Of a stretch of DNA of 64,000 nucleotides, positions 1 through 11,040 are shown one piece after another. Origin of the DNA: Riptortus pedestris. Its lineage: Eukaryota; Arthropoda; Insecta; Hemiptera; Alydidae. Made by a program: the position numbers and the translations under genes. The DNA lies in the NCBI GenBank assembly GCA_019009955.1, contig CM032230.1, forward strand, positions 128,842,501 to 128,906,500, in the 5' to 3' direction. Numbering within the stretch: the first letter of the stretch is position 1; every line of letters starts with the position of its first letter. The notes beneath the pieces are model-generated. The model had not been told where the DNA came from and searched no databases. It saw only the letters and a list, made by a program, of their open reading frames with translations.

Positions 1-215
1 GGCTACAGGTTACCAACAACTCTGGCGTTGAAATAAAATTTTCTTCACTCGTGAATTTACTGGTGTGACTGGAATATTCCTCATAATGCCTTTATTGCTG
101 GATGAACTGATGCAGAAGGCAATGGGAAACCACTGTATATCCTTGCGGCCCTCTTACTCTCTTGTTCGATCCCGAGAAAATCAGGTTTACCTCTTCACGA
201 GAGCAACTACCTCAT
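1..215 (+). repeat. Dispersed SINE-like repeat, copy 1
   Basis: Shares a core reading GCAGAAGGCAATGGGAAACC, followed about 50 bases later by a segment around AAATCAGGTTTACCTCTTCA, with three other loci: 15285-15490 (-), 16200-16400 (+) and 47328-47475 (-). Copies are diverged and differ by internal deletions, so the family is old. The core resembles sequence seen at the 3' ends of RTE-type LINEs and their SINEs, but class assignment is inference. The left edge is cut by the window. Confidence 0.55.
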
Positions 216-390
216 AAATATTACGTGTGCATTGTCCATAATGTTACCATCTTTCATAAAAATGACAGAGCAACGAATGTGATGATGGTAAGATTGTTTT
301 ATTACTACAGAACAGTATTAACAATTATTACTTTTAACTGTGAAATTTTAAAAAAGTAGGTAGTCCCAGAGAATGTCTGAAATGTTGAAA

Positions 391-947
391 AAAGAAAATT
401 TTATTTGGACCAATACATAAGTATTATACACAAATGGATGTTATTATACAAGATTTCTTACAAAATTAAGAGATTTTGGTACAACTTCGGACGTAGTCGT
501 CCTTCAGTCATTGCACCTAAATTATAATGAGTTGCTCCACTTGACATTGGGAGGCTGCCATGATACTTCCTTACAAGTTGTTGAAGATGTACTGAAATAG
601 GAGCAACCTCCAATTCCCTGTGGATTTGGCTGATCCTAACAAACCAGGGAGCATTCACCACTATTCGAAGTACTTTGCTATGGAAGGACTGTAGTTTCTT
701 TTTGTGTGTGTTGCTGATGCCAGACTGGGCATGAATATGTTAATATAGGGAGTATGAGTGCTTTGTAAAGTAGTGTTGCGCAGGTCAGTTTCAGTGGTGT
801 ATTTTTGTTCATTAGAGGGTATATTTGTGTAAGTCGGGTGTGTGCTTGTTGCAATTTAATGTTGATATGATGCTGCCATGTAAATCGTGTGTCCAAATAT
901 GCTCCGAGATAGCGGATGCTCTGGTCCTTCGGTGTCCAAGGAATTGA
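391..947 (-). mobile_element. 5'-truncated Jockey-type LINE copy
   Basis: Closely matches the 3' part of the full element at 58957-63123. The C-terminal ORF2 reading ending in RLRPKLYQNLLIL is readable at 458-661 on the minus strand. Similarity stops at about 947, where the 5' truncation lies. A 16-bp target duplication (GTCTGAAATGKTGAAA, one mismatch) flanks it at 375-390 and 948-963, confirming insertion by target-primed reverse transcription. It lacks gag, endonuclease and the catalytic RT motifs, so it is dead on arrival. Confidence 0.85.
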
Positions 948-1465
948 GTCTGAAATGGTGAAAGGTCGGACGTATTAATGAATTTATAATTACCATGGAA
1001 ACGTACCATCATCCAATTTTTTTTCTCCTCATAGTAACCCTATGAGGAGTTATTTATTTGAAGAAATGTTCCATTACCACATGGCATATTGCATGTATGA
1101 TAATGTTAAAATACATTCTTGTTTTACAATATACACGTTAATGAACCATCTAATCAAGTATAATATAAAAAAATAATAATACTAAAATAAAATATTAAAA
1201 TAAGAAAGATAATTACAAATAAAATTAGTAAATGAAATAAAAAAAAAATAATATAAAGACAAAAAAAAAAGCAGATCTATTAAAGTTAAACTCAACCGAT
1301 GTTTAATTTACGAATCTATGTAAGGTAAACGTATTGAATAATAATTCCTATTCCTCACAAATCAACTTTACACTCTAATGTATTTTTGCTACATCCATAT
1401 CTATACTTTTGACACACTTTATAAGTTCTTTATTATATTTATTAAATAAAATATGAGGTGGTTTT

Positions 1466-1930
1466 GGTCAATTAACTCCATTTAAAATTATGTCCATTTC
1501 TAAATCTGATCTATTTGGATTAAATGTTGAACAGTCATAAAGTATATGTAAAAACGTTTGTTTTGTCTGTGAGTCGCAAGTGCATTTGTCTTTGTCTTGA
1601 ATTTTTAATCTTGTTAAATAATGTCCTGCCAGTCCAAGTTGCGTTACAAACTGTGTGCATTTGTGATGGTGACTCTTAATTGTGTTATAGTTGTTATGAG
1701 TTATATTTGGTATGTATTGATGTAAGCTGTCAGATTTGTTACATGTCGTCCATTCCCTGTTCCCCTTATGTATTGTGCCGGTGCGTAAGCCTTTTTTAAT
1801 GTATGAGAGTGGTAAGAGAGAGAATTCTGGGATTATTTTTGTATCTTGAGCTGCTTCCTTTCTAACGTGTCAGTTTGTCCGTTTCCAATATTTCCTGAAT
1901 GGGCTTTTATCCAGTCTATTTGTAGATTAT
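1466..1930 (-). pseudogene. LINE RNase H domain and C-terminal tail relic
   Basis: On the minus strand, a reading containing WIKAHSGNIGNGQTD is followed, after a one-base frameshift near 1863, by KEAAQDTK. It then stays open for about 130 codons to a TGA near 1470. The W-x-KAH-SGN-x-GN-x-x-x-D block is the C-terminal half of an RNase H fold as carried by R1- and I-type LINEs. The following TQLGLAGHYLTRL...CTCD...LHILYDC stretch is the typical tail with a Cys/His motif. There is no ATG near the start; it is a fragment of a longer ORF2 whose RT is missing. The Jockey element at 59-63 kb has no RNase H, so this is a different family. Confidence 0.75.
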
Positions 1931-1934
1931 TTAT

Positions 1935-2095
1935 GGATATCCCCATCCATCTAAAATATATGAAGTCTCAGTCTTCATAGAAGAAAATATCTAATTTATA
2001 TTGATTTCAATTTATCATCAATGCGCTATCTAAGCAATGTATCACAAGTACATCATTATAACCCAACTAAATAACGCATAGTAACATTAATGTTT
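1935..2095. repeat. 150-bp dispersed repeat, copy A
   Basis: Contains CTCAGTCTTCATAGAAGAA, then AATTTATATTGATTTCAATT, then ATTATAACCCAAC. The same order and spacing recurs at 11470-11628. The class is unknown; no terminal repeats or coding sequence were recognised. Confidence 0.7.
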
Positions 2096-2219
2096 TAAGA
2101 ATTTCCATCTCTGGTGTTCACACTATAGTTTATCAATACCTTTAGGGTTATCTTTTGGAAAAGAATCCCCCAGTTTCATGGCATTGTATATTTCTAAATA
2201 AATACAGGATAAGAAGATA

Positions 2220-2760
2220 CCTTTTAATACAGTTTTGTGACAGTTGATCGGGTACTTGTTAATAAATAAATAGTACACTACTTGTTGCTAAGTAACTTGC
2301 TTGTGCTAAGTGCTCTCAAAGAAAGTTCATTGATCAGTGAAAAACTGCCTTTCGTGCGTTCGGTTTATCAATAAAACATATAAATCCTGATATTCGATAA
2401 TAGCAATTTTGTGATGCACTCAGTGAATAATGTCCTCAGTCACGCAGTGTGTGATAAACCTTCAGATGGTCCCAGCCGATCAGCTGTAGTAGCACGAAGT
2501 GGGCGTTAATAAATTGCATCGCTGAGACTATAAATTGCACTTAGAGTTTAAACTGGCGATGGAGATTTTATCTGTGCGAGATCGAAAGGTTACCCGTTAA
2601 GTTTACGGGTTCCACGTTCGTATTGTGAGTGAAATACTGTAGCGTTATGTCGGAGCACATTGGTACTCTGGCTACTACACGTCATTTTCGAGAAGGATGG
2701 TTGTTGAACCTGATAAACTCGGTACATTGCTTTGGTATCAATGGTATCAGGTAGTTACAT
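2220..2760. other. Unassigned region of more balanced base composition
   Basis: Less AT-rich than its surroundings and without a convincing ORF. It could be a LINE 5' UTR or a non-coding exon, but no family was recognised. A short GTAGTT donor-like sequence follows CAG near 2750, which alone is not evidence of splicing. Confidence 0.25.
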
Positions 2761-2767
2761 ACCTTTG

Positions 2768-2828
2768 GACCGTACACTACTTGCTCTACATATACGTACA
2801 TAGAGCAACATCGACAAGTAGTACGGTC
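2768..2828. repeat. Two-level imperfect hairpin
   Basis: GACCGTAC..TACTTG at the left pairs with CAAGTAGTACGGTC at the right, with an inner stem GCTCTA/TAGAGC. The arms are 14-16 bp with a small bulge. This could be a foldback remnant or a small structured RNA. Nothing else supports a gene. Confidence 0.4.
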
Positions 2829-2970
2829 AGATTGGACGTTCAAGAGAGTTATAACCCCTTAAAAGGGAACTCGATGTTATAACCTTTCATAAAGATCGCA
2901 AAGCATCTACATATAACTTGGTTGAAATTCAACAATTTTTGGCTGCGATAGAAGAACACGTAAAAAGGTC

Positions 2971-3480
2971 TTAAACAGATTTCCCATGAGGGGAAATCAG
3001 CTGTTCAAGTTTTACTCACAACCCGATTTTCAAAACATTTCTTCAAATACCCATCGATCATACCCAGAAGACAAAAAGTCCGCCGCGCAGGGCGAGTGTA
3101 AATTAAGCACATTACCCACGTAATGGTATGTCACCACTTATTCTGACTATAAACCAGAATGTACTAATTACTCCCTAAATATTTGAGTTACGGAAAAATA
3201 TTCCTTAATATTTTTTTCCGATCAGGCTCTTAGTAACTCAGGTATTTCGAATTTTCGAATTTCCCCCATCTAAACCCCGTCTTAAGGGAAATATGCTAAT
3301 ACTAGGCCCGTTCAGTATATATGTTAACACTGGAACGGTCGCAATTTTTGTTTGGTCGTTACAAAACTTAATATGTAAACGTTTTATGTAAAACTATCTC
3401 CGTTATTACAACTTTTATCGAAAATTTGTATAGACCCAATCTTAATGCAATTCAATGTTCTATAAATGTTGTTATATAGT
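2971..3480 (+). mobile_element. Family H element interrupted by another H copy
   Basis: The 5' end starts at TTAAACAGATTTCCC and runs into the palindrome and the CATCGATCATACCCAGAAGAC segment. It breaks at about 3072 and resumes at about 3300 with CCGTTCAGTATATATGTTAAC and the GGTCGCAATTTTTGTTTGG block. The break holds a minus-strand H copy. Confidence 0.65.
3073..3299 (-). mobile_element. Deleted family H copy nested in another H copy
   Basis: Begins with the reverse-complemented 3' end (AAAAAGTCCGCCGCGCAGGG), includes the interior block GTATTTCGAATTTTCGAA, and ends near CTTAAGGGAAATATGCTAA, the reversed 5' end. Most of the interior is missing. Confidence 0.6.
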
Positions 3481-3506
3481 TTCCTAAACAGACTTTGCGC
3501 TTGTTT

Positions 3507-3968
3507 TAGCAGATTTCTCTTACATTGCATAAAACGATTCTTGTTGTAAATTTAATTACATACCAACAAATATTGTTATATAAATTTTTTGGCGATCCTG
3601 AATAGCGACCGAGATATTAGTATTTTTTTTTTTAATTTTCAATCTATAGTAAAATCCCACTTTTAGCCACGGAACGTTAACAATAAGTGAAAATATTAAG
3701 CAAAGGTTTGTTCGAAAATTCAAAATATCACCGTTATTACGAGCCGTATCGGTAAATACTACAGATTCAATCTTGTTAAAGTATTGATGCCCTACAGTTG
3801 CTGCTCGATACGTTTTTTCGTATCTCAAATATTATGCGAATCATTCGTACTTTCTTCAGTGCAGAAATTGAGAATAAATGGTGAGACAACATTACTCGTA
3901 TGCCACTTCAGCAGGTGGGAAATCTGCTAAGGTTACGCAACCTCTGCGTGACGGACTGTTTTTTTAGT
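3507..3968 (+). mobile_element. Diverged family H copy
   Basis: Starts TTTAGCAGATTTCTC and ends GTGGGAAATCTGCTAAGG, followed by ACGCAACCTCTGCGTGACGG. There is no (TA)n tract, and part of the interior lies in unusual order, suggesting rearrangement. Confidence 0.55.
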
Positions 3969-4579
3969 ATCTTTTTTTTCTGTTTACTGCTCTAATTTTT
4001 ATTTTAATAATTATATTTCTGATTACACCCTGAATTAGTTATTTGAATAAAAATCATACAGGCTACTTCTAGAGAATTCAGATAATCACTAGACACTATT
4101 ATATGATATGATTAATGCCGCATAATATTTCCTACCCATTGTTAATAATTCACATAATACATATAATCCTTCATAGCCACAAACTCAATCGGTTCGAGCT
4201 TTATGCAAATATAGAGTTATAAAAGTCTACGAACGACATTATAAATCATTACCTCTTGTAGTTCTAGTGATTTACTAATCGCGGTTATAAACCAGCGTAA
4301 CATATTTTTTTTTATTGTCAAAATAAAATTCAGTAATTAATGGTTATATTAAGCCCTACTATTTGTATTGTAGCACTCACTGCCGGCGTTCTAAATCACT
4401 CCTTCGTCCGGCGACTAACTAGATGTTTTTTTCGTTAGGACTTTAGGAGTTTAAGAGCATTATTTTATTAGAACTATTTACCTGTACCAACTATTGTCTG
4501 ACATTTATTTATAAGTTATATATTTCACAATATAATATTAATTAATTATAAGGAAGCACTCTGCGCATCATTATATTTT

Positions 4580-5375
4580 TTAGCAAATTTCAATCAAGGG
4601 AAATAAGCTATTGAGGTTGCACCATGGCGTTTTGACAATTTTTGAAAATATCCACAAATATCAGTCGATCCTACCCAGGAGATGACAAAAATGAGATCTG
4701 TTCAAAATTATATATTTATATTTGTCTGTTGCAGCTCTGGGGACTGTAATTTTTGATATTTAAACGTTTTATGTAAAAAAAAAATCCCCGTTATTATAAG
4801 TTCTATCGAAAAATTGTATTGAGCCGATTTTATTGCAATTCAATTTTCTATAAATGTTGTTATATACATGTTTTCTCTACCTTCAGTATTAGCCGAGATA
4901 TTGTCGGATTTAATGGCTTAAATCCTAAGAGAGGAAATTTCCAAAATTCATAAATCTCCGTTATTATACGTCGTATCGAAAACTTAAATTTTAAAGTTCA
5001 TATAATTTTAATTTTAAAGCTAAAAATATTCATATTTTCTCTATCTTTAATGGTAATGGAGGCAATGGCATTTCTAAGTTTTCAGCCTTCAGTTAACCCC
5101 TGAATTTGAATCATCATTACTTCATAAATAAGCGAATATATCATGAAACGTTCTATTCCAATCACAATTACCAAATATTGTTTTCAACGGACCTTTATTA
5201 TTTGAGAAACATGCAAATAGTTAGTGTGATGACGCCATCAATGAAGACTTTCTTGCCCAACCGCTTCAACTGCTCAGATTTTTTTTTTGGAAATACAGAA
5301 TATAGGAGATAAGACCAGTAGTGTGACATTCCAACAAGTGGGAAATCTACTTGACGGGCATTGTATTTCAAATAC
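4580..5375 (+). mobile_element. Diverged family H copy
   Basis: The 5' palindrome is degraded (TCAATCAAGGGAAATAAGCTATTGAGG). The TCGATCCTACCCAGGAGATG and CGTTTTATGTAAAA blocks are clear. The 3' end is reduced to GTGGGAAATCTACTTG, with the hairpin lost. Confidence 0.6.
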
Positions 5376-5529
5376 CATTTTATGCGTTCAATATGAAGAA
5401 ATAGCTGATTTTCCTTTAGGTGCTAATTCTGTATGGTGAGAAAACAAGGACTTTGAGGATAATAATGAGGATACATAAGCCTAATATCACACTTATATAT
5501 GCAAGAACAGAAAACAATAGTTATTTATT

Positions 5530-5652
5530 ATACAAGTGACGAAAGTAGATCATTTTACAACTCGAGTGAAACGTTTACCTACACGAGCGAAGCGAGTGTG
5601 GTAATTTCACGAGAGTGGTAAATTCTACTTTCGTCACGAGTGTAATATTAAT
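5530..5652. repeat. Foldback (palindromic) repeat
   Basis: TGACGAAAGTAGA at the left is inverted at the right as TCTACTTTCGTCA, around a central CACGAGCGAAGCGAGTGTGG that is itself partly palindromic. A foldback or MITE-like element is the simplest reading. No target duplication was confirmed. Confidence 0.6.
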
Positions 5653-6021
5653 TTTTTTCTGTAATCGTATAATACATGATCAGATCTAACCAGAATATGA
5701 ACAAAATTAGGATGTTGTGAAATGGTATGTTTTGGTAGGTTATAAGCATGGTTGTGAAAGGTTATAAGCATAGTTATAAAACAACTAGTGATGATTGTGA
5801 AGTAGTGCAGTTATAAACAAGAGCAGGTTATAAACAAGGAAGGTAATTATTATTATATTTAAATTTTAAAATATATTGATTATTTCCACCAATAATTCAT
5901 TCACATTTCAATTTATTTTGTTAAAATAAATTCTTACAATGTTAAGAAACATTTAAATCATTTAATTTCCAACTTTAAATTATTTTTTAATTTATACTTA
6001 TAACTAATTAAGAAGGCAATT

Positions 6022-6047
6022 CACTTTCTTCACTTGTGAAGAAAGTG
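6022..6047. repeat. Perfect 12-bp inverted repeat with 2-base loop
   Basis: CACTTTCTTCAC-TT-GTGAAGAAAGTG. Two further CTTTCTTCACTC blocks follow within 60 bases, so the half-site is repeated four times in under 100 bases. Confidence 0.7.
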
Positions 6048-6554
6048 ATTACTTTCTTCACTCTATTGCAAAATGTTTCACTTTCTTCACTCATTTCAGT
6101 TTAGTAATGTTACCATTATTCAACGATTACAGAAAAAAACTATTATAAGTGAAAGAACTCATTAAAAAGAAATACCTGATGATTAGAAGACCAAATGTTT
6201 TAAGAAAAAACATTCTAATTTATGCAAGATGTTAAAGGTGAAAGAAGTGAAACCGGAACCAGTGAATAACGAGGCGCGCGCGGAATGAAATAAATATGAA
6301 ATCGGCTGCAACCAACTGTTGAGCTATTACATTGAAAGTACAACTCTCCAAACTTCTATTATAGAAGACAATTTGCAATGATAGTTCGTGGTGGAGAAAT
6401 CTAAAGGAGAGTAGTACTTGGAAGAAAGCCTCCACAGTCTCCATTTCCGGAGAGATGTTAAGGCGCTCACATATGCTCGATTGGCAAGACATGACTTCCG
6501 GCTACCAGCACAGTCCACGTAGATTACACTTACCGGAAAAGCTATTATCTAATG

Positions 6555-7249
6555 AAAAAAGTTCCGTCACGCTGGGGCTGCGTAAATTAAGCAGATTTCC
6601 CACGCACACTATTGATCTCTTTTTCCTACATATTTTCTTTTTCTAAATATAAATCCGATAAACATAATTGGGGTTTTACTAAAGTCTGAAAACAATAAAG
6701 TACGAATAACTAGCTTAATACTTAAGTTCCAAAAAAAGTATAGGATGACAATTGTAGAGCTAACTAATAACATAAGATTGTATCTACAACATTTTTCGAT
6801 AAGACTTATAAGAAGCGAGATATTTGATATTTTCGAATTTCTCTATCTCTTATTCTTAATCCGATTTCAGGTATTAACGACTATGAACTAATGTATAACC
6901 TGAAACAGTTAATATCAAGCAAGGTAGAGCTAAAATGAACATTTTAGAGCAAAGAACGTAAATTCTCCTTAAGTTGTGACGTCATGAGACAACATACTTG
7001 CATGTATGCCATAAAGTAAATGTTCTAATATTTGTTATTGAAGCTATGAATAAAGTGGTTCATAATATAACAGAATGTTGTTCATATGACACGAGTAAGT
7101 GTGGGAGTTTACAATCTCCCCCTCCTACTAGTTGGACGAACTTGATCTTTACTTTCACATGAAACTTTTAAATAGTTTGATGACAATAAAACAAATTGTG
7201 ACCCCTAGAGGTTTCCAGACAAGTTTACCCTATTCTGAATGGACCTCAT
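6555..7249 (-). mobile_element. Family H copy, 3' end and middle
   Basis: Reversed 3' end (GTTCCGTCACG, GGGGCTGCGTAAATTAAGC), then middle blocks (GAACTTGATCTTTACTTTC, GACCCCTAGAG) to GAATGGACCTCAT. It stops exactly where the next H element begins in the opposite direction, so its own 5' end is missing. Confidence 0.6.
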
Positions 7250-7396
7250 TTTAGCAGATTTTCCTTAGGGAAAATCAGCTATTGCGGTTGTACTGATGTT
7301 GGGATTTTTTAAAAAAATATCTTGATAGTCCGTTTCAAAACTTTATGGCGGTCGTAATTTTTGTTTGATCGATACTAAACTTTGATCGATATTTAA

Positions 7397-8419
7397 CTCT
7401 AGAACGGTAGAGATATTATTTCCCACTTATTGGTACTGATACGTAAATTTTACATGTGCAGCTGGTAATTGGTGAAATTATTCCAAATTTTTTAATGTTT
7501 GCGACTATTTTTTTATTTTATTAAAACATACACATTTCTTTAACTTATATCTATGTTAATATCTAATAATGTGCACAGCATTCCTTTCAGGCTCTTTGTT
7601 CGAAACACATTCCGGAGGTTGAGTGCTCCATTCATATCCATTCTTACCAAGGACTACCCAACCTTCTAGATTTATTGTGACTGATCTGTCAATATTGTGC
7701 AGTTGAGAGGTTTTAGGTTTTTTTTTTTGCCTCTGTGGTTCTATTTGTTCGATTGCCTTTTTTAGATATTTTCTAAAATTGTCTCACTCTCATAGCTATG
7801 TAGCCCACTTTGTGTTGCAATCATTTCCGAAGGCTCACCTCATCACTTGGAGAATACTCCAGATAATCATCGCTGTCCTATCCATATCCATCTATTTCAT
7901 AATTGTCATTTTCCCCATCTGACTCATCGGAGAGTTATTTCAACAAATTTCTGATTTCTTCATCCATTGAATATTATTTCTCCATTTTTCCGAAACTATA
8001 AACAGATTATTATTTATATTCTTTCTATACATCTTTGTCTTTTTATATCAAAAATAAAAGTTAAAAACATTAAGTGAAAATAAATCAGAATATAAAAATA
8101 AATTGGAAGAAAATAAATTGAGAATAATATTAACCAAGTTATGGCATAAAACCCGGTTATTAGTAGCGATACGTAAATTTTACGTGCCAAAAAGTTGCGG
8201 TTAATAGTATTGATACGTAAATATTACATGTCGTTTTTATTTCAAAAAATAGTATTGGATGAGTGGGAAGGTTCACTTAGCTGCACTTGGTGGAGGTGAA
8301 GGCCGAACTGTCTGGAGGGCTCATAGCTGAAGGATGGGGGTGGTGGGGTCGTTGACAACCGTTTGATAACAGTTCAAACCAGATAATACGTAATTTTTAC
8401 GTACACTACCATTCTAGGG
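7397..8419 (-). mobile_element. piggyBac-like element with TTAA target duplication
   Basis: Flanked by TTAA at 7393-7396 and 8420-8423. Termini are CTCTAGAACGGTAG on the left and, inverted, CCCTAGAATGGTAG on the right, close to the CCCTAGAA start of piggyBac termini. Palindromic motifs near ACGTAAATTTTACGT recur just inside both ends (about 7438-7456, 8168-8236 and 8386-8403). The 1,023-bp length and a broken transposase fragment mean it is internally deleted and non-autonomous. Confidence 0.85.
7555..7970 (-). pseudogene. piggyBac-type transposase N-terminal fragment
   Basis: Reading on the minus strand from an ATG near 7968: an acidic N-terminus (MDEEIRNLL, then SDESDGENDNYEIDGYG and DSDDYLEYSPSDE), interrupted by stops. 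After frame changes comes GKNGYEWSTQPPE followed by ERNAVHII, matching the conserved W-x-T-x-PP block at the start of piggyBac transposases. The DDD catalytic core is absent. Orientation agrees with transcription from the right-hand terminus. Confidence 0.7.
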
Positions 8420-8796
8420 TTAAACTTTCTATCTAAAAATGAAGATCAAGCACGCTAACGGTTAAAATCGGACAAGTGGGGGGGGATTTCGAATTTAAAT
8501 TATCTCCGTTGTTATACGTATAATCGAAAATTACTATAGAGCCAATCTTATTACGATTGTAATGCTCTATAAGAGTTTTTCTGTAGGTTTTTTCATTACC
8601 TGGATTATTGTATAAACCCCCACTCCTACTCATGTCATATTATCAATAAAATTGTTATATTATGAAGCACATTATTTGAAGCCTAAATACCAAAGATTCT
8701 TCTCATTGAGATTTTGCGTTGAGAGATAAATGCAAATACATAACGCTCATGGGAAATCTGCTTAGTTAACGCAGCCCCTACGTGACGGACTTTCCT

Positions 8797-8856
8797 TCAT
8801 CTCCGGGGTAGACATTGGAGGACATTTTTCAACATTCGCGTCACGAGTACAACTCC
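8797..8856 (-). mobile_element. Family H 5'-end fragment
   Basis: TCATCTCCGGGGTAGAC to CGCGTCACGAGTACAAC is the reversed 5' region of an H element. It directly abuts the 3' end of the preceding plus-strand copy. Confidence 0.55.
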
Positions 8857-8859
8857 ATT

Positions 8860-9650
8860 CCACATTGGTACCCCAGCTTATTACGGTTTGGTTTCAAATT
8901 TACATATTTTTTACTTTTGATAATGTACCTGTTGTAATGTGTTGTGTGTGTCTTCTTTGTGAGTAATGTTTACAAATATCATTCTTCCTCCAATCCTATA
9001 ATTAGTGATCTTCCATGCTTAGCTTACGGTTTCCATTTTCAAAGTGTAGTTGTCTAATAGTCATTTGAAAAATAAAAACTTCTTTTTTCGTGGGGAACGT
9101 TATAACTAGTAAATATAAATAAATAAATTTATTTTCCTGAAAATTACATTAGAACTACAATTATTCCAGAAATACATAATAATTTACAAATTGTTTGGAA
9201 TATACAGTTAGCAGGATGTTAGTATGATATTGTGCATAATAAAACAATCTCCTATATAAACATTTAAATAAGATTATAATAAAAATTTCAAAACATATTT
9301 CATAATATTGATGTTTCATAGAAAACATAATAGTAACAGTAGAAATGTATCTATTATACATAGGATAATAAAACAACAACTGAAGATATAAATTAAACTC
9401 AAAACAAAGGAGCCTGCTATATCTTCCAGCGGTCTTCAGATTTATAAACAAGCTGATGTAATGCCTTCCATTAAGACCAGATATTTCTGCAATATATGTA
9501 ATGATTTGGCGAGATGTAACAAGAACTTAGAGTTAATGCTATGAAGGTGGGGCTGTAGAGGAAATACCTAAGCTATAGCAGCAGGTAGAATCAGTGCCCA
9601 GCACCTGTCGCTTCACACCCTCCTCAACCGACCTTACACACTCCTCCATT
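8860..9650. other. AT-rich stretch without recognised features
   Basis: Long minus-strand frames here are typical of AT-rich DNA: Phe/Ile/Tyr-rich, with no domain recognised. No repeat shared with the rest of the window was seen. Confidence 0.4.
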
Positions 9651-9651
9651 T

Positions 9652-9785
9652 TTATTAAATGGTTTTCCTTGAGGGGAAACCAACTATTTAGGTTGTACTC
9701 ATGAAGAGATTTTCGAAATTTGTCTTCAAATGTCCATCGATCCTAGGCAGAAGATGACAAAAATGAGGCTCATCCAAATATTACT
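9652..9785 (+). mobile_element. Family H 5' fragment
   Basis: GGTTTTCCTTGAGGGGAAACC, then TTGTACTCATGAAG and CATCGATCCTAGGCAGAAG. It ends soon after the CATCCAAATATTAC equivalent of the pre-microsatellite block. Confidence 0.6.
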
Positions 9786-10012
9786 GTTTCGCAAAGACAA
9801 TCATTTATTCAGAGTTAAATTTCAAGTTGAGCTTCCTAAGTTGTATAACGAGATCTGGGATCACCATTTTTCCAATAATAAGACAGCAAGGTAGAGAGGA
9901 AATAAGCAATTTAATCTTGGCAAGATATGTTAACTGGCTCAAAAGAGAAAGTCAAGGATTAAAACAGCAGGAGGACTAAAACCACATGAAATATGCAAAT
10001 ATCTTACTATGT

Positions 10013-10626
10013 TTTTGCAGATTTCCCTTAAGGGAAATCAGCTATTGAGGTCGTACTCATGACGCGAGTTTCGAAAAATTTCTTCAAACGTCCATCGATC
10101 CTACCCAGGAGATGACGAAAATGAGGTCCGTTCAAAATTATATATATATATATGTCTGTTAACGCTCTAGCGGTCGCAATTTTCGTTTGATCGTTACCAA
10201 ACTCGATATATTAAACGTTTTATGCAAAAATAAAGATCAAGTTCGTTAATGGCTGAAATTGGACTAGTGGGAGGGGGGGGGGTTTAGAGGTGAGGATTTT
10301 CGAAAATTCGAAATATCTCCGTTACTATACATCGGATTAATTATAGGAAATTATATAGAATCAATCTTATTGCAAATTAAATTTACTATAAATAATGTTA
10401 TATATACATTTTCTGTATCTTGAATATTAACCGAGATATTTGCATATTTCTGTTTTCAGCTTCTGAGATGTTCTGCTAACTTCGGGTCTAGTCGATAGCT
10501 GAAATCGAAGCTGTGGGTCTAACCCCTTCCCGTAACTGTTTGACTCTCTATTCTGAAATTTCCTTATTATAAAACTTCACGTGGGAAATCTGCTTAGTTT
10601 ACGCAGCCCCTGCGTGACCGCCTTTT
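10013..10626 (+). mobile_element. Near-complete family H copy
   Basis: Both ends are present: TTTGCAGATTTCCCTTAAGG at the start, and ACGTGGGAAATCTGCTTAG with CGCAGCCCCTGCGTGACC at the end. The microsatellite is only a short TATATA run. The G-rich block (GGGAGGGGGGGGGG, about 10268-10282) and the ATATCTCCGTTACTATACAT block are intact. Confidence 0.85.
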
Positions 10627-10699
10627 TAATATTCGAATTAGAGAACAAATCTATTAGGGAACCACAATCGAAGACCATTAAATTTTTCAACAAGGCTGC

Positions 10700-11040
10700 T
10701 TTTAGCAGATTTCTCTTAAGGGAAATCAGCTAGTGAGGTTGTACTCGTGGCTCGATTTTCGAAAAGTTAATGACTGTACCCAGACGAGAAATAAGGGAGT
10801 GGTGGTTAGAGGTAGGGGAATTCGTAAATTCATTATATTTCCGTTATTGTGAGTGGGATTATGCATTTTTTGGTAACTCATGTGCTAAGCGAGTTTTTCG
10901 TGCTTTTTATTTGCAGCATTTAGTAAATACCCGCTTCTGCTCATCGGATTTAGAATAGAGAATAAGATCTATAGCAGTAGATTCATTCAAGCACTTGGGA
11001 AATCTGCTTAGTTTACGCAGCCCCTGCGTTACAGTTTTTT
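10700..11040 (+). mobile_element. Internally deleted family H copy (about 340 bp)
   Basis: Starts TTTAGCAGATTTCTCTTAAG and ends TTGGGAAATCTGCTTAG with CGCAGCCCCTGCGTTACAG. The microsatellite and much of the middle are missing. Confidence 0.75.

Larger units (their letters stand above)
7249..8794 (+). mobile_element. Family H copy split by a piggyBac-like insertion
   Basis: The left part is 7249-7396 (TTTAGCAGATTTTCC to CGATATTTAA). The right part resumes at 8420 (TTAAACTTTCTATCT, then AAATCGGACAAGTGGG) and ends with GGGAAATCTGCTTAG and CGTGACGGAC near 8794. Removing 7397-8419 and one TTAA restores a continuous H sequence. Confidence 0.8.

Noticed and set aside
3556..3828. 90-codon minus-strand ORF
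   Set aside because: It falls inside a diverged H element and has no counterpart frame in other H copies.
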